This document shows positions 50,060 through 58,508 of a stretch of DNA of 64,000 nucleotides, one piece after another (position 1 is the first letter of the stretch; each line of letters starts with the position of its first letter). The DNA is from CAVTAV01 sp963732795. GTDB lineage: Bacteria; Pseudomonadota; Alphaproteobacteria; CAVTAV01. The notes beneath the pieces were generated by a model. The model was given only the letters and a program-made list of their open reading frames with translations, had not been told where the DNA came from and did not search any database. The stretch is from assembly GCA_963732795.1 (NCBI GenBank), contig CAVTAV010000011.1, positions 97,023 through 161,022 of the forward strand, written 5' to 3'. The position numbers were made by a program, and so were the translations under genes.

Positions 50060-51138
50060 ATGCAGGCCAGCGTGACATCGGAGGCGATGGCGGGGACGAG
50101 CGCAGCTCAGGCGCGCAAAAGGATCGCCGTCTGGCTGCTCATCGTCTGCGCCATGATCTTTTCCATGGTCGTGCTCGGCGGCGTCACGCGCCTGACCGAG
50201 TCCGGGCTCTCGATCGTTACATGGCAGCCGGTCATGGGGGTGGTGCCGCCGCTGACTCATCAGGCCTGGGAGAAGGAATTCACGGAATACCAGGCCTATC
50301 CGGAATATCAGAAGAAAAACAAAGGGATGACGCTTGGCGAGTTCAAGCACATCTACTGGTTCGAATATTGCCACCGCTTACTCGGTCGATTGATTGGCGC
50401 CGCGTTCCTTCTGCCGCTGATCTATTTCTGGGCGACGCGGGCAGGTCGGAGCGCCGCTTGAAGCCCCGATTGGCGGTCGCCTTCGTGCTCGGCGGGCTAC
50501 AGGGCCTTCTCGGCTGGTACATGGTCGAAAGCGGGCTTGTGAATAACCCGGATGTGAGCCCCTATCGGCTGACGGCCCATCTCGGCCTCGCCTTCATCGT
50601 CTACGCCTATCTGTTCTGGATCGCGCTCGGGCTCCTTTGGGGCCGCGAGCGGACATGGTCGCGGCCTGCAAAGGGGGCGGCGTGCCTCACCGGGCTGATC
50701 TTCTTCCAGATTCTACTGGGTGGCCTCGTCGCCGGCACAAATGCAGGCTTTTCCTATAATACCTGGCCGGATATGGCGGGAAGCTTCATTCCCAAGGGGA
50801 TCATGTTCCTCCATCCTTGGTACATGAATTTCTTCGCCAACGACGCTACGATCCAATTCCAACACCGGATGGTCGCCTATCTCGTCGTGATCTCGGTCTT
50901 CGTTCTCTATGTGAAGGCCCGATGGACGGCGCCCGCGCGCCATGCCGTTCTGGCGCTGAACCTGCTCGCCGGGATGGTGGTCCTTCAGGCGGCGCTCGGC
51001 ATTCTGACGCTCTTGCTTGTCGTGCCGATCCCGGTCGCGGCGGCGCATCAGGCGGGGGCGCTGCTGCTGTTCACCGCATCGCTGTTCGCGACCCATCGAA
51101 TTGCCGCCGCGCGGCCGACCGCGCCGAAATTCGCATGA
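50060..51138 (+). CDS. ctaA: Heme A synthase, COX15/CtaA family (one frameshift)
   Basis: Oxidises heme O to heme A for cytochrome c oxidase. Eight membrane helices are expected. Conserved blocks are G-G-V-T-R-L-T-E-S-G-L-S, E-F-K-H-I-Y-W-F-E-Y-C-H-R-L-L-G-R, R-L-T-A-H-L-G-L-A-F, G-L-V-A-G-T-N-A-G and I-Q-F-Q-H-R-M-V-A-Y, which supply the heme-ligand histidines. One base is missing near 50440 (W-A-T-R / S-E-R-R-L-K-P-R-L-A). Corrected length is 359 residues. cutA overlaps its stop by 4 bp. Confidence 0.92.
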
Positions 51139-51464
51139 CGGATTACTGCTCGGTCTATATCACCGCGCCCGACATAGCCTCGGCCGAAGAAATCGCCCGC
51201 CTCTTGGTCGAAAACCGCCTCGCCGCCTGCGCCAACATCATTCCGGGCCTGAAGTCGGTCTACCGCTGGGAAGGCAAGATCGAGACCGATTCCGAAGTCG
51301 CCATCATCGCCAAGACCCGCCGCGACCTCGTCGCGAAACTCACCGACGAGGTTCGCCTCGCTCATCCCTATGACTGCCCATGCATCGTCACGTGGCCGAT
51401 CGAGGGCGGAAATCCGGAATATCTGGATTGGATCGGGGCGGAGACGAAGTCGGTAGTGTTCTAG
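51135..51464 (+). CDS. cutA: CutA divalent-cation tolerance protein
   Basis: A 109-residue trimeric ferredoxin-like protein of the CutA family. Family blocks are S-V-Y-I-T-A-P-D-I-A-S-A-E-E-I-A-R, L-A-A-C-A-N-I-I-P-G-L-K-S-V-Y-R-W-E-G-K-I and H-P-Y-D-C-P-C-I-V-T-W-P-I. ATG at 51135 overlaps the ctaA stop. CutA was named for copper tolerance, but its molecular role is still unsettled. Linkage to heme A synthase suggests a copper/oxidase context only weakly. Confidence 0.93.
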   Translation: MTDYCSVYITAPDIASAEEIARLLVENRLAACANIIPGLKSVYRWEGKIETDSEVAIIAKTRRDLVAKLTDEVRLAHPYDCPCIVTWPIEGGNPEYLDWIGAETKSVVF

Positions 51465-52012
51465 GACTTTCGGTCTTCAACGCCGAGACTTCGTATTCTG
51501 TCGGTAAAGTCGCTTGCTGAACTCAAGAAACGTCCCAACGTCCGCGACTTCCACAGCAGGAAGACCCCGATCACAAAGTCGAGCAAAGACATAGTCCACA
51601 TTCGAGCGAATTCATAGGGCCAGCCCAAAGGGACGCCACCGGCGAGGTGAAATGCATTGGCCGTGCTGATGCCTGCAACAAATGCTTCTCGAATTCCCGC
51701 AATAAAGAGCCAGAGTCCGAGGAGTCCTGTCAAAAGTGTGGCGATAGATTTGACGTCGAGGGTGTCCTTGGCAGGTGATCCGTCAGACGGTAGCGCACTG
51801 ATCAGAAACGTCGCGATCTTGCGCCCTCCAAACCAAAGACCGAGATAGGCAAGGAGAGGGAAGAATCCATAAAATCGTTCGAGAAGACGGCCCAGGGTCA
51901 TCCCGGTGCCGCTAGTGTCAAACAAGGCGAATGGTAAGGAGGAGAGGGCGAGCAAAAAGAAGTAGATCGCGAGAACGCGGATCAGGACGAACGCAAGCGT
52001 ATAGGCAGTCAT
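51461..52012 (-). CDS. Orphan membrane protein with low GC content
   Basis: A 183-residue hydrophobic protein with about four helices (residues about 7-28, 46-64, 88-106 and 133-153) and a polar C-terminus. I do not recognise a family. Its base composition is near 52% GC in the three lines sampled, well below the roughly 65% of neighbouring genes, which suggests recent acquisition or weak codon selection. It is convergent with cutA (4-bp overlap) and lies just downstream of the SulP transporter gene on the same strand. Confidence 0.55.
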   Translation of the reverse strand: MTAYTLAFVLIRVLAIYFFLLALSSLPFALFDTSGTGMTLGRLLERFYGFFPLLAYLGLWFGGRKIATFLISALPSDGSPAKDTLDVKSIATLLTGLLGLWLFIAGIREAFVAGISTANAFHLAGGVPLGWPYEFARMWTMSLLDFVIGVFLLWKSRTLGRFLSSASDFTDRIRSLGVEDRKS

Positions 52013-52035
52013 GGCGAGCCCCCAAGGTTGAGGGC

Positions 52036-53673
52036 TTATTCTACCAGTTGCTTTACCGCCGCCTCAATCGCCTCGCCATGGGTCTTGAAACGATTCTCCT
52101 TGGGGATGCGGTCGAGGACGCCGAAGGAGACGAGGGCACGTTCGATCTCGCCTTGGAGGCCGGAGACCATCACGGTCTTTCCGCTGGCGAGCGCCTGGTC
52201 GAACATGGCGTCGACGGATTGGGCGGCGCTCGGGTCCATATAGGCGGTGTCGGCGAAGTCGTAGATGATGGTTCTCACATCGGTGATGCGCGAGGCGGCG
52301 CGGCGGACGAGCTCGCGGGCCGACGCGTAGGAGAACGTGCCCGAAAGGCGCGAGATCAGGACCTTGCCGCCGGCCTGGCGGAGCTTCGCGCGCTCCTCCT
52401 CGGTCAGAAACACTTCGTCCTCGTCCTGGCCGGTGGCATGGCGCAGGCCCTTGAGTTGCACGGCTTCGAGCGCCCGGGCATTGACAAAGAAGGCCAGGAT
52501 GATGCCGACCGCGACGGCCGTGATCAGATCGACGAAGACGGTCAGGCCCAGGGTGATCAGCATCACGGCCGCCTTCTCGCGCGGCACGTGACGGAGCCGG
52601 GTAATATATTTCCAGTCGATAATGTCCCAGCCGACCTTCATCAGGATGCCGGCAAGGACGGCGAGCGGGATCTTGCTCGCGAGCGGGCCTAGGCCAAGGG
52701 CAACGGCCAGGAGGACGACCGCATGGATCGCGCCCGAAAGCGGGGTCCGGCCGCCCGAACGGATATTGACCACTGTGCGCATGGTCGCGCCGGCGCCGGG
52801 GATCGCGCCGAAGAATCCCGCCACCATATTGCCGAGGCCCTGGCCGATCAGCTCCTGATTGGCGTTGTGCTGGGTCCGGGTGAGGGAATCGGCGACGAGC
52901 GAGGTCAGCAGGCTGTCGATGCAGCCGAGAATCGCGAGGACGAAGCCGGTATTCACGACGCCCGCGATGTCACCGAGATTGAACACGGGAAGATGCATCT
53001 TCGGGAGGGTGTGCGCGACAGCGCCGATGAGCGGCACATCCGGCAAGGCGACCACGCTCAACGTCGTGCAGATCAGAAGCGCCGCCAGCGGGGCCGGGAG
53101 GTAGCGGCGGAACCGGCCGGGCCAGAACACGCCGATGCCGAGCGTCAGAGCGGCAAGGAACGTGGCCGCCCAATTAATCGCGCTCATGTCGATCGTGACC
53201 AGCGCCTGGAGCGCCCCCAAGGTCCCGCCGCTTGCCTCGGGGATGCCGAGGAACGGCAGGATCTGGATGATCATGATGATGCAGCCGATACCGGTCATGA
53301 AGCCGGAGACGACCGAATAGGGGGTATAGGCGATATAGCGGCCGAGCCGCGCGACGCCGAAGACGATCTGGAAGAATCCGCCGAGGATGACGATCGCGAA
53401 GGCTTCCGGCAGGGTTCCGGCATGGCTCGCCACGATAGAGGCCATCACGACGGTCATCGGCCCGGTCGGCCCGGAGACCTGGGACGGCGTGCCGCCGAAG
53501 ACCGCGGCGAAGAAGCCGGTCGCGATCGCGCCGTAGAGCCCGGCGATGGGGCCGAGACCGGAGGTCACGCCGAAGGCGAGTGCCAAGGGCAGGGCGACCA
53601 CGGCGGCGGTAAGGCCGCCATAGATGTCGCCTCGAATATTCGAGAAATAGCGACGATGAATCAATTGAAGCAT
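52036..53673 (-). CDS. SulP/SLC26 family anion transporter with STAS domain
   Basis: A transporter of about 545 residues. The membrane part starts I-Y-G-G-L-T-A-A-V-V-A-L-P-L-A-L-A-F-G and contains the SulP hallmarks G-P-I-A-G-L-Y-G-A-I, V-S-G-P-T-G-P-M-T-V-V and G-M-V-A-G-F-F-G-type N-M-V-A-G-F-F-G-A-I-P-G. The cytoplasmic STAS domain (about the last 110 residues) contains D-T-A-Y-M-D-P-S-A-A-Q-S. Bacterial relatives import bicarbonate, sulfate or dicarboxylates; no linked carbonic anhydrase is adjacent. Start 53673 (M-L-Q-L-I-H-R-R-Y-F-S-N) is preferred, with an upstream in-frame start at 53748 as alternative. Confidence 0.85.
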   Translation of the reverse strand: MLQLIHRRYFSNIRGDIYGGLTAAVVALPLALAFGVTSGLGPIAGLYGAIATGFFAAVFGGTPSQVSGPTGPMTVVMASIVASHAGTLPEAFAIVILGGFFQIVFGVARLGRYIAYTPYSVVSGFMTGIGCIIMIIQILPFLGIPEASGGTLGALQALVTIDMSAINWAATFLAALTLGIGVFWPGRFRRYLPAPLAALLICTTLSVVALPDVPLIGAVAHTLPKMHLPVFNLGDIAGVVNTGFVLAILGCIDSLLTSLVADSLTRTQHNANQELIGQGLGNMVAGFFGAIPGAGATMRTVVNIRSGGRTPLSGAIHAVVLLAVALGLGPLASKIPLAVLAGILMKVGWDIIDWKYITRLRHVPREKAAVMLITLGLTVFVDLITAVAVGIILAFFVNARALEAVQLKGLRHATGQDEDEVFLTEEERAKLRQAGGKVLISRLSGTFSYASARELVRRAASRITDVRTIIYDFADTAYMDPSAAQSVDAMFDQALASGKTVMVSGLQGEIERALVSFGVLDRIPKENRFKTHGEAIEAAVKQLVE

Positions 53674-53822
53674 GGGAGATCCCAGGTAAGGAGCGGCGAT
53701 CTTATCAGGCATTTTCGAGCCGGCGTCCAGTGGGATCGCGCGGCGCATGGCGGCTATGCGCCCGGCGCTATGGTGTTATAATACCATTCCTATAATCGTC
53801 TGATTTTTCGTCCTTTTTCCGA

Positions 53823-53852
53823 TTGACAGGTCCATCTCGATCGCGATATATC
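53823..53852 (+). promoter_or_regulatory. Likely sigma-70 promoter of rplM-rpsI
   Basis: TTGACA at 53823-53828 and TATATC at 53847-53852 are separated by 18 bp and lie 28 bp before the rplM ATG. The match to the -35 consensus is perfect. It fits the strong expression expected for ribosomal protein genes. An AT-rich patch with two TATAAT sequences lies further upstream (53777 and 53791), possibly serving the divergent SulP gene. Confidence 0.55.
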
Positions 53853-53880
53853 GCGCGCTCCAAACATCGAGGAACGAGAG

Positions 53881-54348
53881 ATGAAGACCTATTCAGCCAA
53901 GCCGAACGAGGTCGAGAAGGCCTGGTGGCTGATCGACGCGGACGGGCTCGTGGTGGGCCGGCTCGCGGCGCTGATTGCCAACCGCCTGCGCGGCAAGCAT
54001 AAGGCCATGTATACGCCCCATATCGATTGCGGCGACAATATCGTCGTGATCAATGCCGAGAAAGTGCGGTTCACCGGCCGCAAGCGGGGCCAGAAGACCT
54101 ATTATCGTCATACCGGCCATCCGGGCGGCATCAAGGGCGTGACCGCCGAGAAAGTGCTGGATGGCGCCCATCCCGAGCGCGTGCTCCTGAAGGCGGTCGA
54201 GCGCATGATGCCGAAGGACAGCCCGCTTGCCACCGCCCAGATGCGCAAGCTCCATGTCTATGGCGGGCCCGAGCATCCGCACGAAGCGCAGCAGCCCAAG
54301 GCGCTGGATGTCGCGGCGATGAATCCCAAGAACGCAAGGACGGCTTGA
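53881..54348 (+). CDS. rplM: 50S ribosomal protein L13
   Basis: A 155-residue ribosomal protein. Typical features are the start M-K-T-Y-S-A-K-P-N-E-V-E-K-A-W-W-L-I-D-A, then V-V-G-R-L-A-A-L-I-A-N-R-L-R-G-K-H-K, H-I-D-C-G-D-N-I-V-V-I-N and G-H-P-G-G-I-K, ending with L-H-V-Y-G-G-P-E-H-P-H. AGGAACGAGAG precedes the ATG. It forms an operon with rpsI 2 bp downstream. Confidence 0.98.
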   Translation: MKTYSAKPNEVEKAWWLIDADGLVVGRLAALIANRLRGKHKAMYTPHIDCGDNIVVINAEKVRFTGRKRGQKTYYRHTGHPGGIKGVTAEKVLDGAHPERVLLKAVERMMPKDSPLATAQMRKLHVYGGPEHPHEAQQPKALDVAAMNPKNARTA

Positions 54349-54350
54349 CC

Positions 54351-54848
54351 ATGGCTGACGAAGAAACCCGCACTCTCGCCGATCTGAAGATCGTCAAGCG
54401 CGCCTCCGAGACGCCGGAAACTCCGGCGGAAGAAACCGAAACCGGCCCCAAGCTCGACGCCCAGGGCCGCGCCTATGCCACCGGCAAGCGCAAGAACGCG
54501 ATCGCCCGCGTCTGGATCAAGCCGGGCGCCGGCAAGGTCGTCGTCAACGGCAAGGACCAGGCGGTCTATTTCGGCCGGCCGGTGCTGCAGATGCTGCTGG
54601 CCCAGCCGTTCCAGGTCACCCGGCGCGAGAACCAGTATGACGTGACGTGCACCGTCTCCGGCGGCGGCCTTTCGGGCCAGGCCGGCGCGGTCCGCCACGG
54701 CATCTCCAAGGCGCTGACCTATTTCGAGCCGGATCTGCGCGGCGTCCTCAAGTCGGGCGGTTTCCTCACCCGCGACTTCCGCGTGGTCGAGCGCAAGAAA
54801 TACGGCCGCCGCAAGGCCCGCCGCAGCTTCCAGTTCTCGAAGCGCTAA
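54351..54848 (+). CDS. rpsI: 30S ribosomal protein S9
   Basis: A 165-residue ribosomal protein. The conserved S9 domain starts near residue 40 with Y-A-T-G-K-R-K-N-A-I-A-R-V-W and continues to the basic C-terminus R-K-K-Y-G-R-R-K-A-R-R-S-F-Q-F-S-K-R, whose last residues reach the ribosomal P site. An extra N-terminal tail of about 38 polar residues is usual in Alphaproteobacteria. A hairpin with one bulge follows at about 54878-54905 and may be the operon terminator, though it lacks a T run. Confidence 0.98.
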   Translation: MADEETRTLADLKIVKRASETPETPAEETETGPKLDAQGRAYATGKRKNAIARVWIKPGAGKVVVNGKDQAVYFGRPVLQMLLAQPFQVTRRENQYDVTCTVSGGGLSGQAGAVRHGISKALTYFEPDLRGVLKSGGFLTRDFRVVERKKYGRRKARRSFQFSKR

Positions 54849-54908
54849 GCACCGCATAACGCTCGATTTCCGTCGGCGGCTTGCATCGAGTTTCGATGTA
54901 AGGCCAAA

Positions 54909-54934
54909 CTCTCTGTCCTTTAGGACAAAGAGAG
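54909..54934 (+). promoter_or_regulatory. Hairpin in the leader of the zinc-ribbon gene
   Basis: CTCTCTGTCC and GGACAAAGAGAG pair around a 4-nt TTTA loop with a 2-nt bulge. The stem ends 7 bp before the ATG at 54942 and includes the purine-rich AAAGAGAGG that would serve as ribosome binding site, so folding could hide the site. This could be a translational control element or a coincidental structure. Confidence 0.35.
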
Positions 54935-54941
54935 GCCGGCT

Positions 54942-55148
54942 ATGGCTGATAAATGGCGCTGCCCCAAATGCGGAAGCCGTGACTACACGGACGACCCGGT
55001 CTCGATGACAGGCGGCGGCTTTTCGCGGTTCTTCAATGTCCAGACCAAGCGATTTCTGGCCGTGACCTGCGAGCGGTGCTCCTATACCGAGTTCTACAGG
55101 ACGCAGGGCTCGAATTTCGAAAACATCGTCGATTTTTTCGGAAACTGA
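54942..55148 (+). CDS. Small zinc-ribbon protein (COG3478-like)
   Basis: A 68-residue protein with two cysteine pairs, W-R-C-P-K-C-G-S-R and V-T-C-E-R-C-S-Y-T-E-F-Y, flanking a segment F-S-R-F-F-N-V-Q. The layout matches the family of predicted nucleic-acid-binding zinc-ribbon proteins found across bacteria, with no proven function. The second pair is followed by Y-T-E-F-Y and an N-I-V-D-F-F-G-N end, both conserved in the family. Intact. Confidence 0.75.
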   Translation: MADKWRCPKCGSRDYTDDPVSMTGGGFSRFFNVQTKRFLAVTCERCSYTEFYRTQGSNFENIVDFFGN

Positions 55149-55203
55149 CCGCCAAAAAGCTGCGGATTGTTTCCGTAACGGTTCAATTTTCTCTTGGTCG
55201 TTG

Positions 55204-55209
55204 TATAAT
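55204..55209 (+). promoter_or_regulatory. Possible -10 box for the hexapeptide-transferase gene
   Basis: TATAAT lies 32 bp upstream of the ATG at 55242, inside an AT-rich stretch. A weak -35 match (TTCAAT near 55182) is present at acceptable spacing. The AT-richness and the perfect -10 make this a plausible promoter for the two hexapeptide-repeat genes that follow. Confidence 0.4.
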
Positions 55210-55241
55210 TTTCATCTTGGTCAATTTGCTGGGGGCAGTGC

Positions 55242-55754
55242 ATGGGGTCCGACGAGCTTGCGATCGTCTCGGCAACCGATCCCGACCCGTCGCGGGAGCG
55301 GCTCACGCGTTTCTGGCAACCGAGCCGGCGTCTGCTCCATTGCATCCGGACCTATCAGGCCTGTCGAAACCGTCGCGGGTTGGCGGCCGGTCTGCGCCGG
55401 AGAAGCGCCGTGGTCGCGCATCGATTCTGGAGCGTGGTGACCGGCGCGGATATTCCGCTCAATTCCGAGATCGGGGAGGGGCTTCTGATCCCCCATCCCA
55501 ACGGCATCGTCATTCATCCGGGCGCCCGGATCGGACCGAATTGCCTGATCTTCCAACAGGTGACCATCGGTACCGGCGGCAAGCCCGGCCTGCCGGTGAT
55601 CGGCGGCCATGTCGATATCGGCACGGGTGCGAAGATCCTGGGGCCGGTCACGATCGGCGACCATGCCAAGATCGGCGCCAATGCCGTCGTCGTCACCGAT
55701 GTCCCCGCAGGTGCGACGGCGGTCGGCATCCCCGCGCGCATCGTTTCGGCTTGA
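55242..55754 (+). CDS. Serine acetyltransferase-like hexapeptide transferase
   Basis: A 170-residue protein with a helical N-terminal part and a left-handed beta helix built from hexapeptide repeats. The motif I-G-E-G-L-L-I-P-H-P-N-G-I-V-I-H-P-G-A-R-I-G resembles the active-site region of CysE (serine O-acetyltransferase), with the catalytic His in P-H-P-N-G. The end, V-V-V-T-D-V-P-A-G-A-T-A-V-G-I-P-A-R, is also CysE-like. It is shorter than classical CysE at the N-terminus, so the acceptor may not be serine. A gamma carbonic anhydrase-type gene follows. Confidence 0.7.
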   Translation: MGSDELAIVSATDPDPSRERLTRFWQPSRRLLHCIRTYQACRNRRGLAAGLRRRSAVVAHRFWSVVTGADIPLNSEIGEGLLIPHPNGIVIHPGARIGPNCLIFQQVTIGTGGKPGLPVIGGHVDIGTGAKILGPVTIGDHAKIGANAVVVTDVPAGATAVGIPARIVSA

Positions 55755-55809
55755 CCCTCAGTCTCGCTCCGTTTCAATTGGCGGCGTAACGGCAAAGAGG
55801 AGCGGACAC

Positions 55810-56373
55810 ATGCCCCCAACCTACGGTCCCGGAGCGCGCGGCGCGCAGATCATGTCGTATAAGGGCGCGTGGCCCGAGATCGCGGCGGACGCCTATGTCG
55901 CACCGGGATCGAGCGTGATCGGCAATGTGAGCCTGGGCGCGCAATCCAGCATCTGGTTCAACTGCGTGCTTAGGGGGGACGACAATTTCATCAAGATCGG
56001 CGAGCGCAGCAATCTCCAGGACGGTACGGTCGTTCACGTCGATGCCGGCGAGGATTGGAACGTGACCATCGGCAACGACGTGCTGGTCGGCCATATGGCG
56101 CTTCTCCATGGCTGCCGGCTGGAGGATTGGGCCTTCGTCGGCATGGGCGCGACCCTGATGAACGACGTCGTGGTCGAGCCTTACGGCATGGTCGCCGCCG
56201 GCGCGCTGGTCACGCCTGGCAAGCGCGTCACCAGCCGAATGCTCTGGGCCGGCCGCCCCGCCAAGCCAGTCCGCGAACTGACAGAGCAGGACATTGCCCG
56301 CAATCTCGAAGGGCTGGAGCATTACATCCGGCTCGCGAAGGAATTCATGAAGTCGGAGACGGCAGGGACGTAG
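55810..56373 (+). CDS. Gamma-carbonic anhydrase family protein
   Basis: A 187-residue left-handed beta-helix protein of the gamma-CA/YrdA group. Metal-ligand histidines are visible in V-V-H-V-D-A, V-G-H-M-A and L-L-H-G-C; the arginine and Gln/Asp near W-F-N-C-V-L-R-G-D-D and S-N-L-Q-D-G-T also fit. A C-terminal helix (I-A-R-N-L-E-G-L-E-H-Y-I-R-L-A-K-E-F) follows the helix domain. Many bacterial members bind zinc but show little anhydrase activity. ATG at 55810 chosen; AAAGAGGAGCGG lies upstream. Confidence 0.8.
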   Translation: MPPTYGPGARGAQIMSYKGAWPEIAADAYVAPGSSVIGNVSLGAQSSIWFNCVLRGDDNFIKIGERSNLQDGTVVHVDAGEDWNVTIGNDVLVGHMALLHGCRLEDWAFVGMGATLMNDVVVEPYGMVAAGALVTPGKRVTSRMLWAGRPAKPVRELTEQDIARNLEGLEHYIRLAKEFMKSETAGT

Positions 56374-56376
56374 CGA

Positions 56377-56424
56377 CGCCTCCACCCGTCATTCCCGCGA
56401 AAGCGGGAATGACGGGTGGAGGCG
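56377..56424. repeat. Perfect 22-bp hairpin with GAAA loop
   Basis: A perfect inverted repeat: arms 56377-56398 and 56403-56424 (22 bp each) separated by GAAA. The core GTCATTCCCGC...GCGGGAATGAC is a widely seen REP-type extragenic palindrome. It sits in the 56-bp gap between convergent genes (stops at 56373 and 56430), so it can act as a bidirectional terminator or RNA stabiliser. There is no T run. Confidence 0.8.
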
Positions 56425-56429
56425 GTGCG

Positions 56430-58217
56430 CTAGGACTTCACCAACACATAAGTCCCCGGCGCATCGGCGATCGCGTCCTTGGGCTCGCGCGCGGGGACCT
56501 TCTTGCCCGATTGCTTCGACAGCCAGGCGTCCCAGTCGGGCCACCACGAGCCGGGGTGCTCGGTGGCGCCGGCGAGCCATTTGTCGAGGGCCTTCGCGGC
56601 GTCGTCATTGGTCCAGTATTGGTATTTCTTGGCGGCCGGGGCGTTGATGACGCCGGCTATATGGCCGGAGCCCGCCAGGATGAACCGGACCGGACCCTTG
56701 AACAGCTTGCCGCCGCGAAAAACGGAGGTGTAAGGCGCGATGTGGTCTTCCTTGGCGGACTGGAGATAGATGGGGATTTTCACCTTGCTAAGATCGATCG
56801 GCACGCCCGCAAGCGTGATGCCGCCCGGCTTGGCCAGCGCGTTGTTATGGTACATCTCGCGCAGATAGAAGATGTGCAGCGCGCGCGGCATCCGGGTCGA
56901 ATCGCCGTTCCAGTAGAGGAGGTCGAACGGGAAGGGGTCCTTGCCGAGCAGATAGTTGTTGATCACGAAGGACCAGATCAGGTCGTTGGCGCGGAGCATA
57001 TTGAAGGTCGTCGCCATCTCGTTGCCTTCGAGATAGCCCTTCTCGCTCATCCGCTCGTCGATGCGCTGGAGTTGCTCGTCGTCGACGAAGATTTCAAGCT
57101 CGCCGGGCTCGGAGAAATCGACCTGGGCGGCGAGAAAGGTCGCCGTCGCGATCCGCGGGTCCTTCTTTTGCGCCATATAGGAGAGCGTCGCGGCGAGAAG
57201 CGTGCCGGCGATGCAATAGCCGATCGTATTGATCTTGTTCGAGCCGGTGATCTTCTCGACCGCATCGACGGCCGCGACGATGCCTTCGAGCATATAGTCC
57301 TCGAAGCTCTTGGCCGCGAGCCGCTCGTCCGGATTCACCCAGGAGACGATGAACACCGTGTAGCCCTGGTCGACCATCCAGCGGATGAACGAGTTCTCGG
57401 GCTTCAAGTCCATGATGTAGAACTTGTTGATCCAGGGCGGGAAGATCAGCAGCGGCCGCTCGTAAACTTCCTTGGTCGTCGGCGTGTACTGGATCAGCTC
57501 GAAGACGTCGGTCCGGAGCACGACTTTACCCGGCGTGGTCGCGAGGTTCTCGCCAACCTTGAACGCCGTCTCGTCCGACATGCTGATCTTGAGCTGGCCT
57601 TTGCCGCGCTCCAGGTCCGCCAGCATGTTGTTGAGGCCGTTGACCAGATTCTCGCCGTTGGACTCGATGGTCGCGCGCAGCACTTCCGGGTTGGTCAGCG
57701 CGAAATTCGTCGGCGCCATCGCGTCGGTGAATTGGCGGGTATAGAAATCGATCTTCTTGGCGGTCTTGGGATCGAGCCCGTCGATCCCCTGGACCGTATG
57801 CTGCATCCAGCGCGCCGCCAGCAGGTAGGACTGCTTGATGTAGTCGAAGACGACGTTGTCTTCCCATTCCTCGTGGCGGAACCGCCGGTCGCCCTTCGCC
57901 GGCTCGATAACCGGCTCAGCGGGCTCGCCCATAAATCGGCGCAAGGTGTAGGTCCAGAGATTGACCGTGTCCTCCCACAACTGCATCTGGGCCTCGAAGG
58001 CCTTGGTGGGATCCGCCATGATCTTGGTGGTCATCTCGAGAAAGGCGGCGCTGATATTCAGCGGATCGATCTGGGGCGCCGTACCGTTATTGGTCTGGCG
58101 TTTCAGGAAGTCGTTGACCAGCTTCTGGCTTTGCGTCGCGACCGTCATCAGGTTGCGGGCGAGGACCTGCGGATCCGGCTCCGGATGCTCCGGTTTGTTC
58201 TCTGTTTCTGTCGTCAT
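56430..58217 (-). CDS. phaC: Class I poly(3-hydroxyalkanoate) synthase
   Basis: Polymerises 3-hydroxyacyl-CoA into storage polyester granules. The 595-residue protein has the N-terminal PhaC domain (A-Q-M-Q-L-W-E-D-T-V-N-L-W) and an alpha/beta-hydrolase core. The lipase-like box is G-Y-C-I-A-G with the catalytic cysteine. The acid lies in Q-S-A-K-E-D-H-I-A-P and the histidine in L-A-G-S-G-H-I-A-G-V. Start 58217 (M-T-T-E-T-E-N) is family-like, although no clear Shine-Dalgarno precedes it. Intact. No phaA, phaB or phasin genes are beside it. Confidence 0.93.
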   Translation of the reverse strand: MTTETENKPEHPEPDPQVLARNLMTVATQSQKLVNDFLKRQTNNGTAPQIDPLNISAAFLEMTTKIMADPTKAFEAQMQLWEDTVNLWTYTLRRFMGEPAEPVIEPAKGDRRFRHEEWEDNVVFDYIKQSYLLAARWMQHTVQGIDGLDPKTAKKIDFYTRQFTDAMAPTNFALTNPEVLRATIESNGENLVNGLNNMLADLERGKGQLKISMSDETAFKVGENLATTPGKVVLRTDVFELIQYTPTTKEVYERPLLIFPPWINKFYIMDLKPENSFIRWMVDQGYTVFIVSWVNPDERLAAKSFEDYMLEGIVAAVDAVEKITGSNKINTIGYCIAGTLLAATLSYMAQKKDPRIATATFLAAQVDFSEPGELEIFVDDEQLQRIDERMSEKGYLEGNEMATTFNMLRANDLIWSFVINNYLLGKDPFPFDLLYWNGDSTRMPRALHIFYLREMYHNNALAKPGGITLAGVPIDLSKVKIPIYLQSAKEDHIAPYTSVFRGGKLFKGPVRFILAGSGHIAGVINAPAAKKYQYWTNDDAAKALDKWLAGATEHPGSWWPDWDAWLSKQSGKKVPAREPKDAIADAPGTYVLVKS

Positions 58218-58508
58218 GGAGGAGATTACGGCTCGGGGCGATACAATTCGGGTAAGCGGATGCGGCGAGGCCGCCTCTCGTATATAGTGGGCCAGGCCTC
58301 GGGAGACTAGGGAAAACAAGGCTTTGGGCGTTCGACGGGCGCTTCCACTTGCCCGGTTTCGCTGCTATAGAAGCGCGTGAACGATGCCGGTCTGCCTCCA
58401 GCCTCGCGAGACGGGTCAGGATTGCGCCGGCGCCGTTACGAAAGTGCTAACCCCTCGGGACGTTGAGTGTTGCCGCGCCGGACGGCCGGCATTGGGTGTG
58501 ATCGGGTC
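58218..58508. other. Divergent intergenic region phaC / aminotransferase
   Basis: A 291-bp non-coding gap between divergently read genes; it should contain both promoters. TATAGA at 58366-58371 with TTCCAC 17 bp upstream is a weak plus-strand candidate. An AT-rich TATATA patch near 58280 could serve phaC. Short frames in this stretch show no recognisable protein. Confidence 0.4.

Noticed and set aside
56055..58310. Plus-strand open frame of 751 codons opposite phaC
   Set aside because: Lies almost wholly antisense to a clear PHA synthase and shows only low-complexity shadow composition.
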